Source: an uncultured Aquimarina sp.
GTDB taxonomy: Bacteria; Bacteroidota; Bacteroidia; Flavobacteriales; Flavobacteriaceae
Direction: 5' to 3'
Length of the DNA: 64,000 bases
Assembly (NCBI GenBank): GCA_947497175.1
Contig: CANMFM010000002.1
Location: forward strand, 124,001-188,000
This document shows positions 9,190 to 19,932 of this stretch, piece by piece. Every line of letters starts with the position of its first letter. The first letter of the stretch is position 1. The position numbers and the translations under genes were made by a program. The notes beneath the pieces are model-generated. The model ran no database searches. It was not told the origin of the DNA and was given only the letters and a program-made list of their open reading frames with translations.

Positions 9190-11496
9190 ATGAATCAGGA
9201 TTATATAAAACCAGATAACTGGTCGATTATAGAAGAGGGTTTTGATGTAGAACGAGTTAAGTCCTCAGAAAGCCTTTTTAGTATAGGTAACGGAGCAATG
9301 GGACAGAGAGCCAATTTTGAAGAGGCATACTCCGGACCTACTTTTCAAGGAAGTTACATAGCAGGAGTTTACTATCCCGACAAAACCAGAGTGGGATGGT
9401 GGAAAAATGGATACCCTGAATACTTCGCGAAAGTTCTTAATGCACCCAATTGGATCGGGATTAATGTTACAATTAATGATGAGAAATTAGATTTATTTCG
9501 ATGTAAATCTGTTACCGATTTTAGAAGAGAGCTTAATATGAAAGAGGGTTGGTATCAACGTTCTTTTACTGCAGTTTTACAAAATGATATAAAAATATCA
9601 GTAAAATCTACTCGTTTTTTGAGTCTAGATCTTGATGAAGTCGGAGCCATACAATATGAAGTTATGCCGATTAATCAGAATGCTACTATTGTTTTTACTC
9701 CATATTTGGATGCAGGAATTACAAATGAAGACACAAATTGGGATGATAAATTTTGGGATACTTATGATGTAACACATAGCGGTAATTCAGCATATATTTT
9801 ATCTAAAACAATGAAAACAGAATTTCATGTTTGTACAGGAATGCTCAATCAGATCTTTGTAGATAAAGAATTAAAAGAGGCTTATCCAAAAGTAGAGACT
9901 AACGGAACTTATGTTAAACTACATTATTCGATAGAAGTACCTAAAAGAGAAACGGCCTCTATAGTTAAGTTTGGTGGCTATTCGGTTTCACTTAATCATG
10001 ACAAAAAAGATTTGGCTTCAGCGAATGCTGCGGTGCTTAAACAAGCTTCAGAGTCAGGTTTTGATGCTTTATTAGATTTACAGAAGAAAGCCTGGTCTAA
10101 GATTTGGGAGATGGCCGATATCACGATAGAGGGGGATGTAAAAGCGCAACAAGGAATTCGTTTTAATATTTTTCAGTTAAATCAGACTTATCTTGGTAAA
10201 GATGCTCGACTAAATATTGGACCAAAAGGATTTACGGGTGAGAAATATGGAGGAAGCACATATTGGGATACTGAAGCGTATTGTATTCCATTCTACATGG
10301 CAACCAAAGATCAGCTTGTAGCTCGTAATTTGTTGACTTATAGATATCATCATTTAGAAAAAGCAATTGAAAATGCAGAAAAACTTGGTTTTAAAAACGG
10401 AGCTGCATTATACCCAATGGTGACCATGAATGGTGAAGAATGTCATAACGAATGGGAAATCACTTTTGAGGAGATACATCGTAATGGAGCTATGACATTT
10501 GCCATCTATAATTATGTTAGATATACGGGTGATTATAGTTATGTGCCAGAAAAAGGATTAGAAGTAATGATTGCAATTGCGCGTTTTTGGCATCAAAGAG
10601 CAACCTTTTCTACCGATAAAGAAAAATATGTTATTCTTGGAGTTACGGGACCTAACGAGTATGAGAATAATATCAACAATAATTGGTACACAAATTACCT
10701 TGCAAAATGGTGTATTGAGTATTGTGTAGAAAATATCAATAAGGTAAAAGCAGAATATAATACTGAGTATTCTAGGATAATCCAAAAGACTAATCTTGGT
10801 GAGGAAGAAATCAACGCAATGTTAGAAGTTGCCGAGAAAATGTATTTCCCTTATTCAGAAAAACATCAAGTATACTTACAGCAAGATGGATTTTTAGACA
10901 AAGAATTAATTACGGTAGCAGATCTAGATACATCACAACGACCAATTAATCAAAAATGGAGCTGGGATAGAATATTGCGCTCTCCATATATTAAACAGGC
11001 AGACACCCTTCAGGGATTCTATATGTTTGAAGATCAGTTTACCAAAGATGAACTCGAACGTCATTTTGATTTTTATGAGCCATTTACGGTACACGAATCT
11101 TCTCTGTCACCATGTGTGCATAGCATTCAGGCAGCAACTTTAGATAGAATGGATCAAGCCTATACCTTTTATTTAAGAACATCGAGATTAGACCTTGATG
11201 ATTATAATAGAGAAGTTGAAGAAGGTCTGCATATTACAAGTATGGCTGGTACCTGGATGAGCATTGTTGAAGGATTTGGCGGACTTAGAATTAAGAATGA
11301 CCGATTGTCATTTACGCCAAAAATTCCAAAAGAATGGAAAGGATATAGTTTTAATGTCAACTTTAGAAATCAAATCCTTAAAGTTAATGTTTCGCAACAT
11401 GGAACTTCATTCAACCTGGAAGGAGATCAGGAGCTAGTGATTTATGTAGATGGCAAGGAGTTTAAAATCTCTCCTGATAGTTTAATTACAGTTTAA
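9190..11496 (+). CDS. GH65 family maltose phosphorylase
   Basis: A 768-residue GH65 enzyme with an N-terminal beta-sandwich (residues ~1-270), a linker, an (alpha/alpha)6 barrel and a small C-terminal sheet domain. The general acid Glu490 is in the GPNEY motif. The phosphate-binding segment HESSLSPCVHS also fits a phosphorylase and argues against a trehalase-type hydrolase. Maltose phosphorylase splits maltose with phosphate into glucose and beta-glucose 1-phosphate. Six bases after pgmB, it clearly shares an operon with it. A kojibiose or trehalose phosphorylase cannot be fully excluded by eye, but the neighbouring amylases favour maltose. A perfect hairpin terminator follows. Confidence 0.92.
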   Translation: MNQDYIKPDNWSIIEEGFDVERVKSSESLFSIGNGAMGQRANFEEAYSGPTFQGSYIAGVYYPDKTRVGWWKNGYPEYFAKVLNAPNWIGINVTINDEKLDLFRCKSVTDFRRELNMKEGWYQRSFTAVLQNDIKISVKSTRFLSLDLDEVGAIQYEVMPINQNATIVFTPYLDAGITNEDTNWDDKFWDTYDVTHSGNSAYILSKTMKTEFHVCTGMLNQIFVDKELKEAYPKVETNGTYVKLHYSIEVPKRETASIVKFGGYSVSLNHDKKDLASANAAVLKQASESGFDALLDLQKKAWSKIWEMADITIEGDVKAQQGIRFNIFQLNQTYLGKDARLNIGPKGFTGEKYGGSTYWDTEAYCIPFYMATKDQLVARNLLTYRYHHLEKAIENAEKLGFKNGAALYPMVTMNGEECHNEWEITFEEIHRNGAMTFAIYNYVRYTGDYSYVPEKGLEVMIAIARFWHQRATFSTDKEKYVILGVTGPNEYENNINNNWYTNYLAKWCIEYCVENINKVKAEYNTEYSRIIQKTNLGEEEINAMLEVAEKMYFPYSEKHQVYLQQDGFLDKELITVADLDTSQRPINQKWSWDRILRSPYIKQADTLQGFYMFEDQFTKDELERHFDFYEPFTVHESSLSPCVHSIQAATLDRMDQAYTFYLRTSRLDLDDYNREVEEGLHITSMAGTWMSIVEGFGGLRIKNDRLSFTPKIPKEWKGYSFNVNFRNQILKVNVSQHGTSFNLEGDQELVIYVDGKEFKISPDSLITV

Positions 11497-11520
11497 TTAA
11501 CTATTGTTGATAATACATAA

Positions 11521-11555
11521 AATACCCCAAAGACCTTGTTTTTGGGGTATTTGTT
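11521..11555 (+). terminator. Rho-independent terminator after the GH65 gene
   Basis: A perfect 11-bp stem AATACCCCAAA / TTTGGGGTATT (11521-11531 and 11541-11551) with a short loop is followed by a T-rich stretch. It separates the MFS-pgmB-GH65 operon from the amylase genes. Confidence 0.85.
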
Positions 11556-11602
11556 TCTAAACGTAGATTTCACAAAACAGTTTATTTAAAAAAACAGACA
11601 AA

Positions 11603-13459
11603 ATGAAGACTAAATTACTAGTTCTTTTTGCATGGTGCTTAGTGGCTATGACCCAGGCTCAGGTAGAAAAAATAGAACCTCCATTCTGGTGGAGTGGCAT
11701 GTATAATAAAGAGTTACAATTGATGTGTTACGGAAAAGACATTTCCAGATATGACATAAAAATAGAAGGCATTACGATTGATGAGGTAAAAAAAACAGAA
11801 AACCCAAATTATGTATTTATTACCGTAAACACTAAAGAAGTAAATCCCGGATCTATTTCTATAGATTTTACAGAAAATGGCAATGTTGTTTTTTCTCAGC
11901 CTTATGAGTTTAAGAAGAGAAAAGAAAATTCTTCGCAACGCAAAGGGTTTGATAGTAGTGATGTGATGTATTTGATTATGCCAGATCGATTTGCTAATGG
12001 GGATCCTAATAATGATTCTCATCCTGATGTAGTTGAAAAAGCAGACAGATCAAACCCGGCAGGACGTCATGGAGGAGATATACAAGGCATAATAGATCAT
12101 TTGGATTACCTCAAAACTCTGGGAGCAACAGCTTTGTGGAGTACTCCTTTGTTAGAAGATAACGAACCGGTATATTCATATCATACCTATGCCCAAAGTG
12201 ATTTGTATAAAATTGACCCAAGATATGGAACCAACGAAGATTATAAACGTTTGGCTTCAGAAATGCATGCATTGGACATGAAACTAATTATGGATTATGT
12301 AACGAATCATTGGGGATCAAAACATTGGATGATTAAGGACTTACCAACCCAAGATTGGATTCATCAATGGCCAGAAGGATTTAAACGTAGTAATTATCGC
12401 ATGACCACACAATTTGACGCTAATGCTTCTTCTATAGATAGAAGGGGATGTATGGATGGATGGTTCGATACAACAATGCCCGATATGAATCAAAGCAATC
12501 CACTACTTCTTAAGTATATAACTCAAAATGCAATCTGGTGGATAGAATATGCAGATTTAGATGGGTTTAGAGTAGATACTTATTCTTATAATGACAAAAA
12601 AGGTATAGCCAAATGGACCAAAGCTATCATGGATGAATATCCTAAGTTTAATATCGTAGGAGAAGTTTGGATGCATGATCAGGCACAAATGGCATATTGG
12701 CAAAAAGATAGTAAAATAGGGGCGATCGATACTTTTAATTCGCATCTTCCTTCAGTGATGGATTTTACACTTCATGATGCGTTGACAGTAATTTTTAATG
12801 AAGATAAGGGGACTTGGGATAAAGGGATGATCAAAGCGTATGATAACTTCACTAACGATTTTTTATATCCAGATATCAATAACTTGTTACTATTTGCTGG
12901 TAATCATGATACGAATAGGATTAATGAAATATATCAAGGAGATATCAATAAGTATAAAATGACAATGACTCTAGTATTGACCACTCGAGGGATTCCTCAA
13001 ATGTATTATGGAGATGAAATAGGCATGTTAGGGAGTCGAGACAAAAATGGAGATGGAGATATCCGTAGAGATTTTCCGGGTGGATGGAAAGGCGATACTC
13101 AGAATGCGTTCTTAGCGACAGATAAAGAAAAAGGGAGAACCAATGATCAGGAAGCCTTTCATTCTTTTACTAAAAAAGTACTGAATTGGAGAAAAAAGGC
13201 AAACGTTATACACACAGGTAAACTTTTACACTATATCCCCTTTGATAATGTCTATGTCTATTTTAGATATAATAAAGAAAAAAGTGTAATGATAATCATT
13301 AATAATAACTCTAATGACCAAAAATTGGAGGTAGCTCGGTTTAAAGAAGGTTTAAAGGACTTTAAAATGGGTACAGATATTATTACAGATGCTAATATAG
13401 ATCTAACTGAAACCATAACAATTCAGGGTAAAACACCACTGATCCTCGAATTGAAATAA
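11603..13459 (+). CDS. GH13 alpha-amylase / cyclomaltodextrinase-type glucanase, exported
   Basis: A 618-residue enzyme with a cleavable signal peptide (ends near MTQAQV, residue ~19). An N-terminal cyclomaltodextrinase-type beta domain (residues ~22-105, WWSGMYNKELQLMCYG) precedes the GH13 barrel (residues ~120-530) and a C-terminal beta domain. Catalytic residues are Asp325 (GFRVDT), Glu354 (VGEVW) and Asp436 (NHDTN). The layout matches SusA-like neopullulanase or cyclomaltodextrinase, which would degrade imported maltodextrins in the periplasm. It stands between a terminator and a second GH13 gene 35 bp downstream, so these two amylases are probably cotranscribed. Confidence 0.92.
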   Translation: MKTKLLVLFAWCLVAMTQAQVEKIEPPFWWSGMYNKELQLMCYGKDISRYDIKIEGITIDEVKKTENPNYVFITVNTKEVNPGSISIDFTENGNVVFSQPYEFKKRKENSSQRKGFDSSDVMYLIMPDRFANGDPNNDSHPDVVEKADRSNPAGRHGGDIQGIIDHLDYLKTLGATALWSTPLLEDNEPVYSYHTYAQSDLYKIDPRYGTNEDYKRLASEMHALDMKLIMDYVTNHWGSKHWMIKDLPTQDWIHQWPEGFKRSNYRMTTQFDANASSIDRRGCMDGWFDTTMPDMNQSNPLLLKYITQNAIWWIEYADLDGFRVDTYSYNDKKGIAKWTKAIMDEYPKFNIVGEVWMHDQAQMAYWQKDSKIGAIDTFNSHLPSVMDFTLHDALTVIFNEDKGTWDKGMIKAYDNFTNDFLYPDINNLLLFAGNHDTNRINEIYQGDINKYKMTMTLVLTTRGIPQMYYGDEIGMLGSRDKNGDGDIRRDFPGGWKGDTQNAFLATDKEKGRTNDQEAFHSFTKKVLNWRKKANVIHTGKLLHYIPFDNVYVYFRYNKEKSVMIIINNNSNDQKLEVARFKEGLKDFKMGTDIITDANIDLTETITIQGKTPLILELK

Positions 13460-13494
13460 AACAATTAACCATTAGTAAACTAATAATGTATAAT

Positions 13495-14874
13495 ATGAAA
13501 AATTTAATCTTAAGTGTTATTTTAACAGGTCTATTATTTTCCTGTGGTAACGCTAAAAAAGAAGAAGCAGTAGCAGACGTAACGCAAGAAGAATTTAAAA
13601 CCACACTTGCACCAGTGAGTGATGCAATATTGGAAAATGCCGTTATTTATGAAGCCAATATACGTCAATACTCAGAAGAAGGCTCATTTGAGGCGTTTAC
13701 CAAAGATATTCCAGAGCTTAAAAAATTAGGAGTGAAGATACTTTGGCTCATGCCAATATACCCAATTTCTACAACCAAAAGTAAGGGGTCGCTAGGAAGC
13801 TATTATGCAATATCAGATTATACCAAGGTAAATCCGGAGTTTGGTACCATTGAAGATTTTAGAACATTGGTTAAAACCGCTCACGATCATGGAATATATG
13901 TAATCCTTGATTGGGTGGCTAATCATACAGGGTGGGATCATGTCTGGCTAAAAGAACATCCAGAATATTATACCAAAGACCAAGATGGTAATATAACCCA
14001 TACGGTAGATACCGATTGGACGGATGTTGCTGATCTTAATTATGATAATAAAGAGATGCGTGAGCAGATGCAAAAGGATATGATATATTGGTTAAAAGAG
14101 GAAGGGGTAGATGGATTTCGTTGTGATGTAGCAGGAATGGTTCCTGTAGATTTCTGGGAGGCAACCGTAGCAGAACTTAAAAAAATTAAACCTGTATTTA
14201 TGTTAGCAGAAGGTTGGGAGCCAGAGTTGTTAAAGAATGCTTTTGATATGGGGTATGGTTGGGATACGCACCACAAAATGAATGATATCGCACAAGGAAA
14301 AGCAAATGTCAACGAATGGGATAAAAGAATGGCCCAAATAGATACCATGTACGCCAAAGATGATATTTTAATGAACTTTACCTCAAATCACGATGAAAAT
14401 TCATGGAACGGAACTGTTCAAGAACGAATGGGTGATGCTGCAGAAATGTTTGCTGCATTATCATATGTAGCTCCGGGTATGCCTTTACTCTATTCTGGTC
14501 AGGAGTACGATATGAATAAACGTTTATTGTTTTTTGAAAAAGATACAATTATCAAAAAGAAGGGTAAATTTTTTCCATTATATGAAAAGCTAGGAAAACT
14601 GAAAAATAATAACCCTGCATTACACGGGGGTAAAAATGCGGCTTCGTACACTCGTATTAAAACTTCAGAAGATAATAAGGTTTTGATTTTCAAAAGAGAA
14701 AAAAATGACAGTACCATTGTATTTGTGTCAAATATGACCAAAGAACCTGTGAAATTTACGGCGGCATATGACGGTAAATTTAAAAATTACCTTTCTGGGG
14801 AAGAATTAGAAAATAAACCAAATCAGGAATATAAACTTGATCCATGGCAATATATGATTCTTATTCAGGAATAA
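13495..14874 (+). CDS. GH13 alpha-amylase, lipoprotein
   Basis: About 459 residues. An upstream in-frame ATG at 13486 exists, but the ATG at 13495 gives a clean lipoprotein signal (LLFSC, Cys17) followed by an acidic stretch (KKEEA) that may act as a surface-export signal. The GH13 barrel carries Asp211 (GFRCDV), Glu239 (LAEGW) and Asp300 (SNHDEN). It lacks the extra N-terminal domain of the upstream amylase. Likely role: cleavage of alpha-glucans at the outer membrane, surface or periplasmic side. It follows the first amylase by 35 bp and is followed by a hairpin terminator. Confidence 0.92.
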   Translation: MKNLILSVILTGLLFSCGNAKKEEAVADVTQEEFKTTLAPVSDAILENAVIYEANIRQYSEEGSFEAFTKDIPELKKLGVKILWLMPIYPISTTKSKGSLGSYYAISDYTKVNPEFGTIEDFRTLVKTAHDHGIYVILDWVANHTGWDHVWLKEHPEYYTKDQDGNITHTVDTDWTDVADLNYDNKEMREQMQKDMIYWLKEEGVDGFRCDVAGMVPVDFWEATVAELKKIKPVFMLAEGWEPELLKNAFDMGYGWDTHHKMNDIAQGKANVNEWDKRMAQIDTMYAKDDILMNFTSNHDENSWNGTVQERMGDAAEMFAALSYVAPGMPLLYSGQEYDMNKRLLFFEKDTIIKKKGKFFPLYEKLGKLKNNNPALHGGKNAASYTRIKTSEDNKVLIFKREKNDSTIVFVSNMTKEPVKFTAAYDGKFKNYLSGEELENKPNQEYKLDPWQYMILIQE

Positions 14875-14899
14875 TTAAAAATACATAGTGGTATTTATG

Positions 14900-14930
14900 A
14901 AAACGACGTGCAGAAGCAGGTCGTTTTTGT
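14900..14930 (+). terminator. Terminator after the second amylase gene
   Basis: The 8-bp stem AAAACGAC / GTCGTTTT (14900-14907, 14920-14927) is followed by T residues. It marks the end of the amylase operon. Confidence 0.75.
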
Positions 14931-15061
14931 TTTTATATCAGATTTTTAAAGTATTAAGTTTCAAAAGTGATTGATTTATGATAATAATCTAATCTTAACA
15001 AAAACAATGAAAATGTGTTAAAATTATCCCTTTTATGCCAGTAAATACTGAATTTATCAAC

Positions 15062-15075
15062 CGAAAACGTTTTAG
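15062..15075. promoter_or_regulatory. LacI-type operator candidate upstream of pfkA
   Basis: CGAAAACGTTTTAG contains the palindrome AAAACGTTTT and shares the 11-mer CGAAAACGTTT with the operator before susC. It lies about 50 bp before the pfkA start in an otherwise AT-rich 250-bp gap. Regulation by the LacI protein of this locus is inferred. Confidence 0.5.
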
Positions 15076-15125
15076 TTTTTTAGCAAATTAGGTTATTATA
15101 TTCATTAACAATAGATTTGACTTCA

Positions 15126-16112
15126 ATGATAAAGAAAGTGAAAAATATAGCCGTACTTACTTCTGGGGGAGATGCTCCGGGAATGAATGCTGCAATACGC
15201 TCCGTAGTGCGTGCCTGCAGTTATTATCAAGTACAATGTTTTGGTATTTACAAAGGATATGAAGGCCTTATCAACAATGAAATTGAAGCGCTTAATGCGC
15301 GTTCTGTTCGTAACATTATTAATAAAGGAGGGACATTCCTCAAATCTGCACGTTCTGAAGCATTTAGAACTCTAGAAGGTAGACAAAAGGCTCATGAGAA
15401 TTTAATTAAAAATAATATTGATGCGCTTGTTGTGATAGGAGGGGATGGAAGTTTTACCGGGGCCTTAAAACTATCAGAAGAATTTAATTTTCCTGTTGTT
15501 GGTATTCCGGGTACTATAGACAATGATATTAATGGTACCGATTATACCATTGGGTATGATACGGCTTTAAATACTGTAGTCGAGGCTATTGATAAAATTA
15601 GAGATACAGCAAGTTCTCATAACCGTTTATTTTTAATCGAAGTAATGGGGCGTGATGCAGGAGATATTGCCTTAAATGCAGGTATAGGAGCAGGTGCTGA
15701 AGAGATTTTGATTCCCGAAGAAAATATGGGGGTTGATAGACTTATAGATTCTCTTAAGAAAAGTAAAAAAACGGGTAAAACCTCTAGTATTATAGTAGTA
15801 GCAGAAGGTGATAAATCAGGGAAAAATATTTTTGAACTTGGTGAGTATGTTGAAGAAAATCTTGACGACTATGAAGTAAGAGTATCTGTCCTGGGGCATA
15901 TTCAACGCGGTGGAGCGCCAAGTTGTTATGACAGAGTTTTGGCAAGCAAGCTTGGAGTGGGGGCTGTAGAAACATTACTAGAAGGAAAAAGTGAAGTGAT
16001 GATTGGTATTGTGCATAAAAAAGTGACAATTGTCCCTTTAAAACAAGCATTAGAGAAAAGACTACATAGTCATGACGGATTAATTAAAGTAGCTGATATT
16101 ACATCAGTGTAA
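15126..16112 (+). CDS. pfkA: ATP-dependent 6-phosphofructokinase
   Basis: 328 residues from the ATG at 15126; an in-frame TTG nine bases upstream is less likely. Motifs seen: SGGDAPGMNAAIR (ATP-binding loop), GGDGS (Gly rather than Asp at the position that separates ATP from pyrophosphate enzymes), PGTIDNDI with the catalytic Asp, and MGRDAGDIAL. It phosphorylates fructose 6-phosphate in the cytosol, the committed step of glycolysis. Position next to gap and downstream of a maltose locus suggests coordinated control of sugar breakdown. An operator-like palindrome sits upstream. Confidence 0.96.
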   Translation: MIKKVKNIAVLTSGGDAPGMNAAIRSVVRACSYYQVQCFGIYKGYEGLINNEIEALNARSVRNIINKGGTFLKSARSEAFRTLEGRQKAHENLIKNNIDALVVIGGDGSFTGALKLSEEFNFPVVGIPGTIDNDINGTDYTIGYDTALNTVVEAIDKIRDTASSHNRLFLIEVMGRDAGDIALNAGIGAGAEEILIPEENMGVDRLIDSLKKSKKTGKTSSIIVVAEGDKSGKNIFELGEYVEENLDDYEVRVSVLGHIQRGGAPSCYDRVLASKLGVGAVETLLEGKSEVMIGIVHKKVTIVPLKQALEKRLHSHDGLIKVADITSV

Positions 16113-16131
16113 ATATATAACCACATTTTAA

Positions 16132-17157
<1,026 letters not shown>

Positions 17158-17172
17158 TATAACTATGTTTTT

Positions 17173-17200
17173 GCCCCGAAAGTAATTTTGGGGCTTATTC
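17173..17200 (+). terminator. Terminator after gap
   Basis: The stem GCCCCGAAA / TTTTGGGGC (17173-17181, 17186-17194; one G-T pair) with a 4-base loop is followed by a T-rich run. The kinase gene downstream may depend on read-through or its own promoter. Confidence 0.75.
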
Positions 17201-17228
17201 TCTTTCTTAACAATAAATAAATTTTTAA

Positions 17229-18101
17229 ATGATTTTATTAGCTGACGGCGGTTCTACTAAATGCGATTGGATTCTTCTTGATGAATCCGGAGAAATCGTT
17301 TTTAAAACTCGTACAGAAGGATTAAATCCGGCTGTATTCGAAAAATCTTTGCTTGAAGAAAGAATTAGGGCCAACAAAGAGCTTTCTTCATATCGTGAGA
17401 AAATTGATATTGTTAATTTTTATGGAGCAGGGTGTGGAACCAAAAAACCAGCAGCAATGTTAAAAAAAGTTTTTGAAGACTTTTTTGTTAATGCTTCAGA
17501 AATTGTTGTTAAAGAGGATATGGTAGCAGCAGTATACGCGGCTACAACAGAACCTGGCATTGTCTGTATTTTAGGTACAGGATCCAATAGTTGCTATTAT
17601 GATGGAGATAATATTCATATGGCTGTCGATTCTTTAGGATACATATTAATGGATGAAGCTAGTGGAAATTATTTTGGAAAGCGATTAATACGCGATTACT
17701 ATTATAAAAGAATGCCACAAGAGGTTGCATTAGAGTTTGAAAAACGTTTTGATCTTTCTTCAGATGCAATAAAAGAAAATCTATATAAAAAGGATAACCC
17801 TAATACCTATTTAGCGTCTTTTGCAGAGTTTATTTTTACAAGCGAGCGAAATGGATATTTTTACAAAATTGTAACCGAAGGAATTCAAGAATTTGTTGAA
17901 AATCGAGTATTGTGTTTCCCTGAAGCACAAAATGTACCCATCCATTTCATAGGATCAATTGCTCATTTTAGTGAGGATATTATTAGAGCGGCCGTATGGC
18001 CTTATCATCTTACTGTAGGCAATATTGTAAGAAGACCTATTGATGGTATTATCGATTATTACAGAAATGAGGTTATAAAAAAAAAAGTGAATAACGTTTA
18101 A
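17229..18101 (+). CDS. BadF/BadG/BcrA/BcrD-type ATPase, N-acetylglucosamine kinase-like
   Basis: A 290-residue ASKHA-fold ATPase. The phosphate-1 motif is LLADGGSTKCDW, with adenosine and phosphate-2 regions near VCILGTGSNSCYYDG and a late HFIGSIAHF segment. Members phosphorylate amino sugars such as N-acetylglucosamine; the true substrate here is unknown. It follows gap by about 70 bp, after a terminator-like hairpin, in the same direction, and ends four bases before the convergent kinase gene. Possible sugar-kinase work fits the glycolytic context, for example on the free glucose left by maltose phosphorolysis, but that is speculation. Confidence 0.85.
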   Translation: MILLADGGSTKCDWILLDESGEIVFKTRTEGLNPAVFEKSLLEERIRANKELSSYREKIDIVNFYGAGCGTKKPAAMLKKVFEDFFVNASEIVVKEDMVAAVYAATTEPGIVCILGTGSNSCYYDGDNIHMAVDSLGYILMDEASGNYFGKRLIRDYYYKRMPQEVALEFEKRFDLSSDAIKENLYKKDNPNTYLASFAEFIFTSERNGYFYKIVTEGIQEFVENRVLCFPEAQNVPIHFIGSIAHFSEDIIRAAVWPYHLTVGNIVRRPIDGIIDYYRNEVIKKKVNNV

Positions 18102-18104
18102 AAC

Positions 18105-19925
18105 CTAAGTTTTTGGGATGTTGTAATTGAGTGTTACTCTTGTTCCTTCACCTGGAATAGAGTTTATAAATATTCTTCCGTTAATATAATTCATCCTTTC
18201 TTTCATAAAAAATAATCCCATTCCTCCTTCGGCCTTATTGGTGGGTTTAGAAGGAATTTTTTTAATGTCAAACCCTATTCCATTATCATTAATAACTATA
18301 CTCAATAGGGCATCAGAATGATTAACTGAAATTACGATAAAGCTCGATTTGGCGTATTTGATTGCGTTGTTTACGGCCTCCTGAGTAACGCGATATAGAT
18401 TCGTTTCGATCAAGGTGTCAAAACGCTCATCAAAATTTGAACTATTCTCAAAAATAATATGCTTACCTGTTAGTTTAGAAAGCTCTTTGGCCATTTTTTG
18501 AAGCGCAATAGCAATCCCGTAATCTTTTAGTTCTGGAGGAGTAAGATTAAATGTTGCGATGCGAATACCTTGGATCAGATCTTCTGATATTTTTTTCAAA
18601 CCTTCTATCCTATGGTTGGCTTTTTCAATATTACCAAGGTTAATAGATTCAATATTTAATTTAAGCGCGGTTAGCATTTGTCCTATACTGTCATGGATCT
18701 CTTTTGCGATTCGCTTTCGTTCTTCTTCTTGAGCCTCTACAATCTGGCTGGCATTAGATTTTTGCAGCTCTTCTTTTTCTTTATATTGGGCAGCATTTAA
18801 TCGCTCAACTTCGTTTTGAGCTTCTTTTCGTTTTGAAATATCAGAGCATAGCACTAATCTTTCTGACACACCAGATTCTTTATATACAGTGAGTATTGTT
18901 ATGTCTAACCATATTTTTTGCCCCGACGAAGCAATGAATTCAAATTCTTCATTAAAAACACCACCTTTGTTTTGAGTGATGAGGTTATCTAATCTGTTTT
19001 TCTGAACTTCACCCAGATTCATAAAATCAGAAAGTCGATTTCTTTGATGATCGTTTTCTATACCTAATAAATTAGCAAAACGTTCTCCAAGACTAATTAT
19101 TTCACCGTATTCATCAACTCGTGCATATAATAGGGTTTGGTTTATAGCTTTAGTCAGCGAAACTAATTCTTGCATATTTTCTTCTTGGACCTTTTTCAAT
19201 TCCCTCGCACGATTTGCCATATTTTCAGCTTTTCGCTGTGAACTTAATAAATTGGAAATCGTCTTTTTAATACTTAAAGCTATCGGTCTAAATAATAATA
19301 GAAACTCAAAAACTAATATGAGAATAATCAAACCAAATAATAAATATTCAATGCTTTTTAAACTTGATACTTTTTGCTTGGCCTCTTTATCGTACTGAAA
19401 AACAATGGCATCCATTTGTTTTAAAAATAAGGGCTCATTTAAAATTATTGCATGAATATGAGGTTTAAGTTTTTGTGGATCTGTAGTTTCTGACCTTATC
19501 AGGTCTAAAACCTCTAAACTGTTTTGATATATGATTTGAAAATAAGGTGCTATGGCAGCAAACATCTTTTGAATTTCTATACTGCCCTGCTGCTCTTTTC
19601 TTTGAGATTCATTAAATTGAATCAAGATCTGATGAGACGTTCTCCACAATTCGATAGTAGCTTCAAGTTCTTGAATGGATTTCTTTTTAGATTGTCTGTT
19701 TTCTGAATGAGAGAGCAGAAGTATTTCTTTAGCTATTTTTTGGCTTAGCATACGTTGCCTACCGGAAATATTAATAATTCTGGAGTCATCGATCTGAGAA
19801 TCTAGATATTGTTGAATAAAAAATTGAGCGCCAATAGTAAATACGGCAATAGCCCCTAAAGCGATAATATAAATTTTGCTTAGGCGCCCAAAAGTTTGGT
19901 GATCTAAAGATTCTCTGTTATTCAA
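18105..19925 (-). CDS. NarX-like sensor histidine kinase with PilJ-type sensor and PAS domain
   Basis: 606 residues. A membrane segment near residues 14-33 is followed by a periplasmic helical sensor containing SGRQRMLSQKIAKE, the PilJ/NarX-type signature. A second membrane segment (~185-210), a coiled region, a PAS domain (~255-370), a HisKA_3 dimerisation part with His411 (AKEIHDSIGQ) and a C-terminal HATPase (NDNGIGFD) follow. It is the last gene of the leftward nirB-nirD-DUF4202 operon, eight bases after DUF4202. It probably senses nitrate or nitrite and signals to the LuxR-type regulator at 25248. The ligand assignment is inference from sensor family and context. Confidence 0.88.
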   Translation of the reverse strand: MNNRESLDHQTFGRLSKIYIIALGAIAVFTIGAQFFIQQYLDSQIDDSRIINISGRQRMLSQKIAKEILLLSHSENRQSKKKSIQELEATIELWRTSHQILIQFNESQRKEQQGSIEIQKMFAAIAPYFQIIYQNSLEVLDLIRSETTDPQKLKPHIHAIILNEPLFLKQMDAIVFQYDKEAKQKVSSLKSIEYLLFGLIILILVFEFLLLFRPIALSIKKTISNLLSSQRKAENMANRARELKKVQEENMQELVSLTKAINQTLLYARVDEYGEIISLGERFANLLGIENDHQRNRLSDFMNLGEVQKNRLDNLITQNKGGVFNEEFEFIASSGQKIWLDITILTVYKESGVSERLVLCSDISKRKEAQNEVERLNAAQYKEKEELQKSNASQIVEAQEEERKRIAKEIHDSIGQMLTALKLNIESINLGNIEKANHRIEGLKKISEDLIQGIRIATFNLTPPELKDYGIAIALQKMAKELSKLTGKHIIFENSSNFDERFDTLIETNLYRVTQEAVNNAIKYAKSSFIVISVNHSDALLSIVINDNGIGFDIKKIPSKPTNKAEGGMGLFFMKERMNYINGRIFINSIPGEGTRVTLNYNIPKT

Positions 19926-19932
19926 TGGTGTA

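Noticed and set aside
14040-14357. A 105-codon leftward frame within the second amylase
   Set aside because: It is antisense to the catalytic core of a clear GH13 gene and has a low-complexity composition.
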